Shown: positions 52,503 through 61,651 of the stretch, piece by piece | Layout: every line of letters starts with the position of its first letter | Numbering within the stretch: the first letter of the stretch is position 1 | Source: Deltaproteobacteria bacterium | Lineage (GTDB): Bacteria > Desulfobacterota > Syntrophia > Syntrophales > UBA5619 | Direction of reading: 5' to 3' | Assembly (NCBI GenBank): GCA_021372695.1 | Contig: JAJFTY010000139.1 | Coordinates: forward strand, 1-64,000 | Length of the DNA stretch: 64,000 nucleotides | The notes under the pieces: model-generated | The model's input: only the letters and a program-made list of their open reading frames with translations | What the model was told of the DNA's origin: nothing | Databases searched by the model: none | Program-made: the position numbers and the translations under genes

Positions 52503-53681
52503 ATGAACGAACAGCGGCTGCCCCTTTCCGCCGTCGAAACGCCGGCGGTCATCGTTTATATGGAGGTGCTCGAGCAGAACATCGCGGAGATGTCCCGCCT
52601 TGCGAAAGAGGCGGGGGTGCGCCTCCGGCCCCATACGAAAATCCACGAATCCCCTGAAATCGCCGCGATGCAAATCGCCGCCGGCGCCTGCGGAATCGAG
52701 GTGGGGGCGATCGACAAGGCCGTCTGCATGGCCGACGCCGGAATCCCGGATATCCTGATCGCCCATCCGTTTTTCGGGGAGCGGAAGCTGGCCCTCCTGC
52801 GGCGCTTCCTGGAGAGGCCGGGCCTCAAGGTGACCCTCGTGGTCGACATGATCGAGCAGGCGGCAGGCATTTCGCGGGTGGCGGAGGCCTGCGGCCGGAC
52901 CGTCCCGGTGCTGATCAAGATCGATACGGGCGGCGGCCGCTTCGGCGTTCCGCCGGGCGAGCCGGCGCTGCAACTGGCCCGGCAACTCCTCCGCCTCCCC
53001 GGGATCTCCTTCGAGGGGCTCTACGCGCACGAGTCGGGCGGCAAGCCGACCCCGGAGAGCCTGGGCGGCGTGGCCCGCACGACCGCGGCACTGGCCGCGG
53101 AGAGTGCGAGACTCCTCGCGAAGGAGGGAATCCCCGTCCACCATCTCTCCGTGGGCGCATCGCCGACGCTCCGCGCGACCTGCGAGCTGCTGCGGAGGGG
53201 GGAGTTTCCGGAGATCACGGAAATCCATCCGGGACACTGCGTGATCGGAGACATGTGGCATGTCCGGGCTCTGGCCAATCCCCGGGAAGTGTGCGCCGCC
53301 GCCGTCCTCTGCACGGTGATGAGCGCCGCGGGTCCGGGGCATGTCATGATCGATGCGGGATACAAGACCTTCGGGGCCGATTCGCTCATCCAATACCGCA
53401 ATCTGCCCGGATTCTTCTGGGAGGGCAAGCCGAGCTTCGGTTCGGTGCAGGGCCGCCCGGATCTGTGGCTCGGGAGGATCTCCGCCGAGAGTACGATCCT
53501 GCAATACATGGATCCGGAGATCGGACCCGAGAAGCGGCTCAAAATCGGCGACCGGCTGGAGATCATTCCCAACAGCGCCACCCTGGCCATCAGCCTGCAG
53601 CAGAGGATCTACGGCATCCGGAACGGCCTCGTCGAACGGATCTTCGCGGTCGCCGGGAAGCCCAGTGCGAAACCGGCGTGA
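52503..53681 (+). CDS. D-threonine aldolase/DSD1-like PLP fold-type III protein
   Basis: 392 residues. N-terminal TIM barrel with the PLP Lys at 46 (LRPHTKIHESPEIAAMQIAA), GACGIEVGAIDKAVCMADAG and the phosphate-binding stretch later (KIDTGGGRFGVPP). The C-terminal beta domain has MIDAGYKTFGADS. In D-threonine aldolase and D-serine dehydratase the divalent metal is held by His and Asp/Cys in a PxHxC/D motif. Here the same place reads PNSAT, so the metal ligands are missing. An amino-acid lyase, racemase or deaminase is possible. AGGAGG lies before the ATG. The MFS gene is convergent. Confidence 0.8.
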   Translation: MNEQRLPLSAVETPAVIVYMEVLEQNIAEMSRLAKEAGVRLRPHTKIHESPEIAAMQIAAGACGIEVGAIDKAVCMADAGIPDILIAHPFFGERKLALLRRFLERPGLKVTLVVDMIEQAAGISRVAEACGRTVPVLIKIDTGGGRFGVPPGEPALQLARQLLRLPGISFEGLYAHESGGKPTPESLGGVARTTAALAAESARLLAKEGIPVHHLSVGASPTLRATCELLRRGEFPEITEIHPGHCVIGDMWHVRALANPREVCAAAVLCTVMSAAGPGHVMIDAGYKTFGADSLIQYRNLPGFFWEGKPSFGSVQGRPDLWLGRISAESTILQYMDPEIGPEKRLKIGDRLEIIPNSATLAISLQQRIYGIRNGLVERIFAVAGKPSAKPA

Positions 53682-53688
53682 AGGGGGC

Positions 53689-54909
53689 CTAGTCTCTGTC
53701 TTCTTTGACTCTGGGCAGCAGGAAACCGATCATCACCATCACGACATTCGCCGCTCCGAGCCACACCAGGGTCTTCGAGGCGTTGTGCCCCAAGTACTGG
53801 TAGAGCTCGCCCACGATGCTGGGCACCGTGCTGCCGAGGCACCACGCCCAGCCCATCAGGACCGCGGAAACGATGCTCATGTTCCCCGGCGGGGCGATCC
53901 GTTGGCCGAACGCCACGCCCAGCGGGTTCACCGTGCCCAGGAACGCCCCGCCCAGAAGGCAAAGCAGGATGAATGCCGGAACCGGCAGCGTCGGGCGGAC
54001 AATCGCATGGTAGCTGATGGCCGACAGGATCATCATCGCCATCAGCGTCCGGCGGCGGCCGATGCGGTCTGCCAGGTGGCCCATCGGCACCATGAACACC
54101 GTCGCGCCGAAGACGATCAGGCCGAAAGCCCCGCCCTGCCCCAGCCAGTCCGGGTAACCCTTTTCGTGGGCGAATTCCGGCATGAGGAAGAAGAGCCCGT
54201 TCATCACGCCGCTGGAGATCGAAAGAATCAGGAACAACGCCAGGATCTGGCCCGCCACCGGGCGAAGGGCATGGAGCGACCCGAGGACGGATAGCCGCGT
54301 GGATTGGGGCGCCTCCGCCGGCCGGCACCGCAGCCAGACGAACGCCCACATGATCGCCGCGGGCAGGAGGAGGATTTCGGTGTGGTGGCCGAAACCGTTG
54401 TAAGCGGTGCGAAACCCGATCTGGCTGAGACCGTAGCCGATGCTGCCGACGGCGATGAATACGGCGAGGAACATCGAGCCGCGCCGGGCGGAGAAGCCTC
54501 CCGCGAGCCCCGCCCCCGAAGGGTGGAACATGTCCTGTCCGAGCCGGCCCGCCGCAAGGATCACGAACACGACCCAGTAGAAACCGCTCAATCCGAACCA
54601 GGTCGGGAGCCAGCGGTCCAGCGCCGCCTGATGATCGGTCAGGGGGCCGAGCAGCAGAGCAAACGAGGTCAGCAGCGCACCGAGCAGGATGACCCGCCGC
54701 GGCCCGAATCGGTCGGCGATCAAACCGAACAGCGGCTGAAGCGCCGTCCCGCTCATGCCGATGACGGTGGCGATCCATCCGGCCTTGGCCACATCCAGAC
54801 CGGCCAGGGTCTTGTAAACCGGCCATACGCTCATGCCCATGAAATCGACCATGACATGGGCAACGACCAGGGCGATAAACGTGCCGACTGCCGGATTTGT
54901 GGCCATCAT
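53689..54909 (-). CDS. MFS transporter, fosmidomycin-resistance (Fsr)-like
   Basis: 12-helix major facilitator (406 aa). The loop 2-3 motif is GLIADRFGPRRVILLGALLT, the helix-4 feature GQDMFHPSGAGLAGGFSARR resembles Fsr-type exporters, and loop 8-9 is GHLADRIGRRRTLMAMM. The gene lies 77 bases downstream of the sulfopyruvate-decarboxylase-like gene on the same strand and converges on the PLP-enzyme gene. It may export or import a substrate or product of those enzymes; the specificity is unknown. Confidence 0.85.
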   Translation of the reverse strand: MMATNPAVGTFIALVVAHVMVDFMGMSVWPVYKTLAGLDVAKAGWIATVIGMSGTALQPLFGLIADRFGPRRVILLGALLTSFALLLGPLTDHQAALDRWLPTWFGLSGFYWVVFVILAAGRLGQDMFHPSGAGLAGGFSARRGSMFLAVFIAVGSIGYGLSQIGFRTAYNGFGHHTEILLLPAAIMWAFVWLRCRPAEAPQSTRLSVLGSLHALRPVAGQILALFLILSISSGVMNGLFFLMPEFAHEKGYPDWLGQGGAFGLIVFGATVFMVPMGHLADRIGRRRTLMAMMILSAISYHAIVRPTLPVPAFILLCLLGGAFLGTVNPLGVAFGQRIAPPGNMSIVSAVLMGWAWCLGSTVPSIVGELYQYLGHNASKTLVWLGAANVVMVMIGFLLPRVKEDRD

Positions 54910-54986
54910 TCAGACTTTCTGATCAGGAATGAAAAACGCCCGGGATAGCCATGGCGGGTCGAAAATCGGCGACGATCCTGCCTCGC

Positions 54987-56108
54987 TCACCGGGCGATCG
55001 CCTGCTGGAAGTGTCTCGCCATCTCCCGCGCCGGAACCGTGATCGTAGGAACGTCGGCATTTCCGGGACGGATCAGGAAGTGCACCAGTTGGCCGTTGCG
55101 GGAGCGCGCTTTTGCGAACTCATGGGCGTTCGTCACCCGTTGCCAGGGCGGTGTTCCCACGCTGGCGCCGAAGGCAGCCAGATTCAGCCCCTTCGAGGTC
55201 AGCGTCGGCTGTGATCCCGTGGAGCCCCACGATCCGTTGTCAAGCAGAACGACCGAGAGGTTCTTCGGGCAATCCTGGCTGAGTTCGAGCATCTGGTTCG
55301 GATTCAGGATGAAGCCGCCGTCTCCGTCCAGAACCGTGACATGGAGATCCGGCCGCGCTTCTGCCAGACCCATGCCGACCAGTGTTGCGGAACCGAGAGC
55401 GCCCATCAGGTAGAGATTCCTTGGGCGGTCCTGAATGGCATGCGCCTCCCGCGAGGGGTATCCGATCTGGGTCACCAGAACGTCCTTTTCGCCAAGGGTT
55501 TCCATGACCGTCTGAATGGCCTGATAGCGCGTCAATGCCGGTTTCCCGGCGAAGCCTTCGATGGAAACATGCACGGCGGCCATCCCGGGGCTGCCGACTT
55601 CCGGCGTCTCCCCGATGACCTCCCCTTCCCACAGGCGCGGAGAGAGGAGAAAGACGCGAACCGTGGACTGTTCAAAACATTCGCGAATCCCCTCGTCGAG
55701 CGCGCCCAGGTCGTCTGGAGTCTCGACGGCCGTCACCGGAATCCGGAGCCCCTGGAGCATGGGGATCATGCGTTCGCCCAGCATGGACTGCGCCTCGATG
55801 CTCTCCTTGTAATGGCCTCGCCAACTCGCCACCAGGGGCAGCGGCAACCCATACAGCATCGGCAGGGTCACCAGTTCGGTCACGAGATTCCCGATGCCGG
55901 TGTTCTGGATGAGCATCGCCGGCCGCTGACCGCCCATGGCCCAGCCGAACGCCAGGGCGATCCCCGTGCATTCCCGGGTGAGATGGCGGATGGGAATTTT
56001 CCGCTGCAATTCCGCAAAGAGGAATTGGAGCCTGTCGCAGGGCAAATAGCCGATTTTTTCGATTCGATGCCGCTCGATAATGGCGGTGATCGCCTGGCTG
56101 GAGGTCAT
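54987..56108 (-). CDS. Fused sulfopyruvate/phosphonopyruvate decarboxylase-like ThDP enzyme (ComDE-type)
   Basis: 373 residues. The N-terminal half resembles the alpha subunit ComD (YLPCDRLQFLF, LTRECTGIALAFGWAMGGQR, AMLIQNTGIGNLVTELVTL). The C-terminal half resembles ComE with the ThDP signature VTVLDGDGGFILN and LLDNGSWGSTGSQPTLTSKG. ComDE converts sulfopyruvate to sulfoacetaldehyde in coenzyme M synthesis and sulfonate metabolism; phosphonopyruvate decarboxylase is the close alternative. The two halves are separate in methanogens and fused in many bacteria. GGGAG precedes the ATG. An MFS transporter gene follows. In a dsr-bearing genome, sulfonate-derived sulfite would be useful. Confidence 0.8.
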   Translation of the reverse strand: MTSSQAITAIIERHRIEKIGYLPCDRLQFLFAELQRKIPIRHLTRECTGIALAFGWAMGGQRPAMLIQNTGIGNLVTELVTLPMLYGLPLPLVASWRGHYKESIEAQSMLGERMIPMLQGLRIPVTAVETPDDLGALDEGIRECFEQSTVRVFLLSPRLWEGEVIGETPEVGSPGMAAVHVSIEGFAGKPALTRYQAIQTVMETLGEKDVLVTQIGYPSREAHAIQDRPRNLYLMGALGSATLVGMGLAEARPDLHVTVLDGDGGFILNPNQMLELSQDCPKNLSVVLLDNGSWGSTGSQPTLTSKGLNLAAFGASVGTPPWQRVTNAHEFAKARSRNGQLVHFLIRPGNADVPTITVPAREMARHFQQAIAR

Positions 56109-56336
56109 CTCTCTTTCTCCCGCTGATCGTTCTGAATGTCATCAGAAATTGTCCTTACGCGGGTAACGATAGGGGAAGGGGCCTTGTGCGTCAAGCGAAT
56201 TCTGTCACGGGGAATTGGCCTCCGCATATTCCCTGCCCATCATCCCCTTCCACAACGGGAGGGGAAAATTCATTTTCTTCCGAGTCGTCGGGATTTCAAA
56301 TGGAGGCAGTGTATCAGTTTGTATCAGCCTGGTGCA

Positions 56337-56525
56337 GAGAGGCCTCACGTAGCGCGATTGAAAGGTTTTTCGGGCACCCCGCCGGCGAGCGAAGCGGCCG
56401 CAACGGCAACTGTCTGAGCGACGCCAGGAGCGAGTTTTGCCGTTGCAGCGCAGCGAGTCGTTGCGGGGTCGAAAAAGATTTGTGAGCGCCAGTGAGGCTT
56501 CGGCACCTCAAATTGAGACACCACC
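56337..56525. repeat. Palindromic repeat with nested inverted repeat (copy B)
   Basis: Left block GGCCTCACGTAGCGCGATTG with TTTTTCGG, and right block ending TGAGCGCC...CACCACCC, match copy A at 49.7 kb. Between them sits an extra ~95-base palindromic insert with the stem CAACGGCAA/TTGCCGTTG (56401-56409 and 56437-56445). No gene. It occupies most of the gap before the aldo/keto reductase gene. Confidence 0.6.
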
Positions 56526-56606
56526 CAAATGGAAGAGGAGTTGAATGCGCCGAAGAAATGTGATTGACTTCGCGATCGAACGATCATGGGAAAACAGGAG
56601 CGGAAA

Positions 56607-57809
56607 ATGCTGTACAGAATCATGCCCAAGAGCGGAGACGAGCTTTCAGTCCTGGGTTTCGGGTGCATGCGCCTGGCCGTGCAAGCGAACGGAACGATCG
56701 ATGAGGAGCGGGCCCAAAGGCAGGTCCGCCAAGCCATCGACCGCGGGGTGAACTATGTCGATACGGCCTGGCCCTACCATTCGGGGAAAAGCGAGTCCTT
56801 CCTGGGCCGGGCGCTTGCGGGCGGATACCGGGAAAAGGTCAAGGTTGCCACGAAACTCCCCTTATGGCTGGTCGAAAGCCGCGATGACATGGATGGATTT
56901 CTCGATGCCCAGCGTGCCAGGCTCAACACGGACCGCATAGACTATTACCTCATCCATGGTCTTTCCGGGCCCCTGTGGGACAGGGGCGCAACGCTCGGAG
57001 CGGCCGATTTCCTCGACAGAGCCAGGGCTGACGGCCGAATCGTCAACGCCGGCTTTTCCTTCCACGGCACGCGGGAAGATTTCAAGCGGATCGTGGATAG
57101 CCACGACTGGGACTTCTGCCAGATCCAGTACAATTTCATGGACGAAGAGAACCAGGCCGGAACGGAAGGACTCGAATATGCCGCCTCCCGGGGGCTGGGC
57201 GTTATCGTCATGGAACCTCTGCTGGGAGGCAAACTCGCCGGGAGGGTACCTCCCACCATCCAGGAGATATGGAGCCAGGCAGAGGAGAAACGCACACCCT
57301 CGGAATGGGCACTTCGCTGGGTATGGAACCGCCCCGAGGTGACGGTTGTCCTCTCCGGGATGAATGAAGAGGCCCAGATCGAAGAGAACCTCGCGACGGC
57401 GGATAAGGCCTTCCCCAATTCCCTGACCGAGGCTGAACTGCGGCTGGTCAAGAAGGTGGAAGAGAAGTACCGGGAACTCGTGAAGGTGGGCTGCACCGGC
57501 TGCGGGTACTGCATGCCCTGTCCGGAAGGGGTGGCCATCCCCGTCTGTTTCAAGGCATACAACGACCTGCATATGTTCGACAATGCGGACGGAACAAAGT
57601 TCAGCTATGCCATCCAGTCGTGCGGCATCCTGTCCGGGGGGAAGACCGCGTTTGCTTCCCAGTGCATCCGGTGCGGCCAATGCACGGAGAAATGCCCCCA
57701 GAACCTGAAGATACCCGAGCTCCTCGAAGCCGCGGCCCAGGAGCTCGAAGGTCCTGAGTTGCAGCAGAGGCTGGCCATGATCGAAAAGAATTTTCGTCAG
57801 AGGTTTTAG
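56607..57809 (+). CDS. Aldo/keto reductase with C-terminal ferredoxin domain
   Basis: 400 residues. The AKR barrel carries the catalytic Asp and Tyr in YVDTAWPYHSGKSE, the Lys in KVATKLPLW, and the His in YYLIHGL. After about residue 290 come cluster cysteines (CTGCGYCMPCPEGVAIP) and CIRCGQCTEKCPQNL. This AKR-plus-[4Fe-4S] family is widespread in anaerobes; its substrates are mostly unknown. I use the ATG at 56607 (AGGAG 6 bases before; MLYRIMPKSGDELS start), not 56586. hrpB follows on the same strand. Confidence 0.92.
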   Translation: MLYRIMPKSGDELSVLGFGCMRLAVQANGTIDEERAQRQVRQAIDRGVNYVDTAWPYHSGKSESFLGRALAGGYREKVKVATKLPLWLVESRDDMDGFLDAQRARLNTDRIDYYLIHGLSGPLWDRGATLGAADFLDRARADGRIVNAGFSFHGTREDFKRIVDSHDWDFCQIQYNFMDEENQAGTEGLEYAASRGLGVIVMEPLLGGKLAGRVPPTIQEIWSQAEEKRTPSEWALRWVWNRPEVTVVLSGMNEEAQIEENLATADKAFPNSLTEAELRLVKKVEEKYRELVKVGCTGCGYCMPCPEGVAIPVCFKAYNDLHMFDNADGTKFSYAIQSCGILSGGKTAFASQCIRCGQCTEKCPQNLKIPELLEAAAQELEGPELQQRLAMIEKNFRQRF

Positions 57810-57873
57810 GGCCGCTTCGGACAACCAACCGGCCGTCCGAGCATGATCTGCCGCTCCGGCCCCGGACGAATGA

Positions 57874-60426
57874 ATGATGCTTCCTATGGCTTCGCCAATT
57901 CTTCCCGAAATGTCCGCTGAGATCGCCGCCCTGCCGCTCTATCCTCATCTCGACGAGATCGCCGCGGCGCTGGCGACGCACCATCTTCTCATGCTCCATG
58001 CCGAGCCGGGCGCCGGCAAGACAACGCTCGTGCCGTGGCGCCTCCTGGCCCATCCCGCTCTTGCCGGGGCGAAATTCCTCCTGCTCCAACCCCGCAGGAT
58101 CGCGGCCCGGGCTGCGGCCGAAAGGATTGCGGCTCTGCTCGGGGAGAAGTTGGGCCGGACCGTTGGCCTTCGGACCCGGTTGGAGACGATCGTGAGCCCG
58201 TCGACCCGGCTGGAGGTCGTGACCGAAGGGGTGCTGACACGGATCATCCAGAACGATCCCGCCCTTTCGGGATACGGGCTCGTGATCTTCGATGAATTCC
58301 ACGAACGGAACCTCCAGGGCGACGTGGCTTTGGCCTTCACCTGGGAGTGCCGGGCAGCGCTTCGCCGCGACCTCCGGATCCTGTTCATGTCCGCGACGCC
58401 CCCGGCGGAGGCGCTGCGGGCTGCGGTGGGCGAGATTCCCGTCATTTCCGTTCCCGGACGTTCATGGCCCGTCCGCCTGTTCGACCGGCCGCCGCTGAAA
58501 GGCGAGATGCCCGGGACGGGCGCAGCGCGATTGGCCATCGAGGCGCGGAAGATGCTCGACGCGGAAGGGGGCGGAGACGTGCTCGTCTTCCTTCCCGGGT
58601 TCCGCGAGATCCGGCAGGCCCGGGAGGAGCTCCTGCGGATGAGGCCGCATCTCGGTCCGGAGGTCGCCATCCTGCACGGCAGGCTTCCCCCGGAAGAGCA
58701 GCGCCGCCTGCTCGCAACCCCTTCAGGGGCCTCGCGCCGGATCATCCTCGCGACCAACGTCGCCGAGACGAGCCTCACGATCCCCGGGGTGCGGGCGGTC
58801 GTGGATTCCGGCCTCGAACGGCGGGTGCGTTTTCACCCCCGCACGGGCATGGACCACTGGGAGACCGTGGAGATCTCCGCGGCATCGGCGACACAGCGCC
58901 AGGGGCGGGCGGGCCGCCTGGGGCCTGGCATCTGCCTGCGCTGGTATCGCTCGGCAGATCCGCGCAAGAGCTTTTCCCCCCCGGAGATCATGGAGGCCGA
59001 CCTGGCGGCGGTCGTGCTGGAGACCGCGTTCTGGGGGGCGGCAACGCCTCTGGACCTCACGTGGATCACGCCGCCTCCTGCCGGGGCACTGAAGCAGGCT
59101 GCCGCGCTCCTGGAAGAGCTCGGCCTGGTCGACGGCCGGGGCCGCATCACCGACGACGGCAGGCTTGCGGCAAGGATGGGCCTTCATCCGCGCCTCGGCC
59201 GGATGGTCATGAAGGCCGGGGAGAGGGGATGGCTCGCCACAGCCGCGGTCGCCGCAGCCATCCTCGAAGAGAGCGACCCGCTCAAGGGAGACGATCCCGA
59301 TTTTCGCGACCGGCTCTCCGCGTGGGCCGCCTGGGCAGCAGGAGCGCGGAACGATCTGCGCCCGGATGCCGGACCACGCATTGCCCGCGAGGCGGAGCGG
59401 ATCGTGCGGGCCGCCGGTGCGGCCGAAGGTACCATCCACACCGCGGAGGTGGACCCATCGCTTGCCGGGAGGCTGCTCGTTCTCGCCTATCCCGACCGCG
59501 CCGCCCAGCGCGTCGGCCCCGGCGGCATCGAAGCGGCAACACGCCTGGTGCTCGCGACGGGCCGGGGCGCCCGCATCAAGGGGGCCCTCGGGCAGGAGGA
59601 GTTCCTGGTCGTGGCGGACCTGGACGGAGGCGAGACCGAGGCCCGGGTGTTCCTGGCCGCTCCGGTTTCCCGCGCCGACGTTGAAAGCGGCCTCGCGGGG
59701 CCGGTAGCGACGTCCCTCCTTTTCTCCTGGGAAGGCTGGACTCCCCGGACCCGCGCGGAGGTGCGCGTCGGCCGGCTGCTCCTCGGGGACAAGCGGGGGG
59801 CCGTCCCGTCGCCGGCAGATATCCGTCAGGCGGCGCGCGAGCGCCTCGCCCGGGAGGGTCTGGAGACACTCCCCTGGAACGATGCGGCGCGGCGCTTCCG
59901 TGCCCGCTGCCTGTTCGTGGGCCGGTGCGGCCGTGATGAGGGATGGCCCGATTTTTCTTCTGCCGCGCTCTGGGACGATCTCGACCAATGGCTTTTCCCC
60001 TTCGGTCATTGGGAGGGAGGGAGAGCGGTGTTCACGGCTGAATCCCTCTTCCAGGCCCTCGCGGGCCGGTTGGGGTGGGAACGGAGGCGCGCCCTCGACG
60101 AGGCGGCTCCCGAGGCCTGGCTCCTTCCCTCGGGAACGCGGAAACGGATCGATTACGAAGCCGGCGATGTTCCCGTTCTCGCGGCCCGGCTCCAGGAGTT
60201 CTTCGGCTGCCGGGAGACGCCCCTGCTTTGCGGCCGGCCGCTCACGCTCCATCTGCTGAGCCCGGCCGGGCGGCCGGTGCAGATCACGGAGGACTTGGAC
60301 GGATTCTGGGAGCGCTCCTATCCTGCCGTGAAGAAGGAACTCATGGGCCGCTACCCGCGCCACCACTGGCCCGATGATCCCCGGGCCGCCGCGCCGACGG
60401 CGAAAACCAAGAAGAAAAGGATCTGA
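57874..60426 (+). CDS. hrpB: ATP-dependent RNA helicase HrpB
   Basis: DExH-box helicase of 850 residues. P-loop AEPGAGKTTLVPWRLL (about 43-58), LLLQPRRIAARAAAERIA, the Walker B DEFHERN (about 138), the SAT motif LFMSATPP, and motif VI QRQGRAGRLGPGICLRWY. The HrpB-specific C-terminal region ends with EERSYPAVKKELMGRYPRHH-like sequence (WERSYPAVKKELMGRYPRHHW) and a Lys-rich tail. The cellular role of HrpB is not well defined. The start is uncertain: ATGs at residues 1, 2, 5 and 13 all lack a strong ribosome site, and homology begins near residue 20. Confidence 0.93.
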   Translation: MMLPMASPILPEMSAEIAALPLYPHLDEIAAALATHHLLMLHAEPGAGKTTLVPWRLLAHPALAGAKFLLLQPRRIAARAAAERIAALLGEKLGRTVGLRTRLETIVSPSTRLEVVTEGVLTRIIQNDPALSGYGLVIFDEFHERNLQGDVALAFTWECRAALRRDLRILFMSATPPAEALRAAVGEIPVISVPGRSWPVRLFDRPPLKGEMPGTGAARLAIEARKMLDAEGGGDVLVFLPGFREIRQAREELLRMRPHLGPEVAILHGRLPPEEQRRLLATPSGASRRIILATNVAETSLTIPGVRAVVDSGLERRVRFHPRTGMDHWETVEISAASATQRQGRAGRLGPGICLRWYRSADPRKSFSPPEIMEADLAAVVLETAFWGAATPLDLTWITPPPAGALKQAAALLEELGLVDGRGRITDDGRLAARMGLHPRLGRMVMKAGERGWLATAAVAAAILEESDPLKGDDPDFRDRLSAWAAWAAGARNDLRPDAGPRIAREAERIVRAAGAAEGTIHTAEVDPSLAGRLLVLAYPDRAAQRVGPGGIEAATRLVLATGRGARIKGALGQEEFLVVADLDGGETEARVFLAAPVSRADVESGLAGPVATSLLFSWEGWTPRTRAEVRVGRLLLGDKRGAVPSPADIRQAARERLAREGLETLPWNDAARRFRARCLFVGRCGRDEGWPDFSSAALWDDLDQWLFPFGHWEGGRAVFTAESLFQALAGRLGWERRRALDEAAPEAWLLPSGTRKRIDYEAGDVPVLAARLQEFFGCRETPLLCGRPLTLHLLSPAGRPVQITEDLDGFWERSYPAVKKELMGRYPRHHWPDDPRAAAPTAKTKKKRI

Positions 60427-60643
60427 GACGAGCCTCGACACCCCGACGCCCTCTGCTGCGCCCTGTTGAGAAGGCACTACAGGGAGTGGATCTACACGGA
60501 TATGATCGGGCATTACGGATCATTGAGGGAGAAATCAGGACTGATCTCGGCCTCCTTTTTCGCGCCCGTGAGGGTGCTCAGCCGTGGCCGGGTCCCGTGT
60601 CGAACTGCCGATTGTCGCTGGCACCGCAGACCCCGCGTCTTAC

Positions 60644-61111
60644 TCAAAGTGCTTCGATCATGGTTTCTGAGATGATCTTGCCGCTGGCGGTGACTTGGGC
60701 GTTGACACAACCGATTCGATTGCAGACAACGATGCAATCGGCGTAACTGGCCTCCCGGGTCAAAAAGAGCGCTCGAAGATCTGCGTCACAGCTGCAACTC
60801 GCGTAGCGGGGCAGATCTATTCCGCAGGTCGGGCAGAAGAGATTGACGATGCGCTGCTCGGGCAGATCGATGTCGACTGCAACCCTCGTTTTATCGCCGT
60901 AGATCGGACTCAGGGCCACCAGTCCTTTATTTTCATTGCATTCCACCCCGAGGAGAATTCCCGGATAACCGTTGAACACTGCGCGCCGGCTGATCAGACT
61001 GTGCCCGACCGGGCAGAAGAGTTCGCTGATCATCAGAACCTTAGCCATTCCGGTCACCTGCCTGACGGGATTCGGGATGAGGAGCATCCCTTTTTGATCA
61101 AACCATGTCAT
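60644..61111 (-). CDS. Cys-rich zinc-ribbon-like protein of unknown function
   Basis: 155 residues with paired cysteines: ELFCPVGHSLI, LFCPTCGIDLP, YASCSCDADL and then VVCNRIGCVNAQV. They are spread through a beta-rich protein, suggesting one or two structural zinc sites. The AGGAGG 7 bases before the ATG at 61111 fixes the start. It lies 120 bases downstream of the universal stress protein gene on the same strand and may be cotranscribed with it. I do not recognise a named family; a redox- or metal-responsive role is a guess. Confidence 0.6.
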   Translation of the reverse strand: MTWFDQKGMLLIPNPVRQVTGMAKVLMISELFCPVGHSLISRRAVFNGYPGILLGVECNENKGLVALSPIYGDKTRVAVDIDLPEQRIVNLFCPTCGIDLPRYASCSCDADLRALFLTREASYADCIVVCNRIGCVNAQVTASGKIISETMIEAL

Positions 61112-61231
61112 CTCGATTCCTCCTCAGTGCGATTCCGGTGTGCATTGATCCTCCATGGCGTCCTGTTTACAGATAAGGGAGGACCGGCATGCCGCGCCCG
61201 GGTGCAGTCCTATTTTGCGCAATCAGTAAGA

Positions 61232-61651
61232 CTACTTAACGAGCATAATGGGACAATCCGTCAAAAGCGCCACCTTGTAACTGATCGTTCCCCAACTCTG
61301 AACGGGGTTTTTCCGTTCAACCTTGTGGGAATTCATGATGATCAAATCAATCTTGTACTCATCGATAAACTTGAGGATTTCCTGGACCCGGTTTCCGTAG
61401 ATGATGGAGGGAACAATCTGAACCCCTTTCCCCCCGTAGGAGCCTATTCGTGCTTTCATCATTCTCTGTGCACGCTTTTCCAGTTTGGAATAGAACTCTT
61501 CATATTCCTCAAAAGTGGTATCAGATATGATTTCAACCACGTGGAGGAGATGAATCACACCCGCAAACTTTGTCGCAAGACTCGTCGCTATTTCAAGGGC
61601 GCTGATATGACTTTTCGAGAAATCGGTCGGAACGAGAATATGCTGAAACAT
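61232..61651 (-). CDS. Universal stress protein (UspA family), degenerate nucleotide motif
   Basis: Single Usp domain of 139 residues. The opening MFQHILVPTDFSKSHISALE and core IIYGNRVQEILKFIDEYKID and IMNSHK are typical. The ATP-binding signature G-x2-G-x9-G-S/T is not intact: the region reads HKVERKNPVQSWGTISYKVA, so only the last Gly-Thr remains. That places it with the non-ATP-binding (UspA-like) branch. Its candidate promoter is at 61946-61973. Confidence 0.88.
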   Translation of the reverse strand: MFQHILVPTDFSKSHISALEIATSLATKFAGVIHLLHVVEIISDTTFEEYEEFYSKLEKRAQRMMKARIGSYGGKGVQIVPSIIYGNRVQEILKFIDEYKIDLIIMNSHKVERKNPVQSWGTISYKVALLTDCPIMLVK

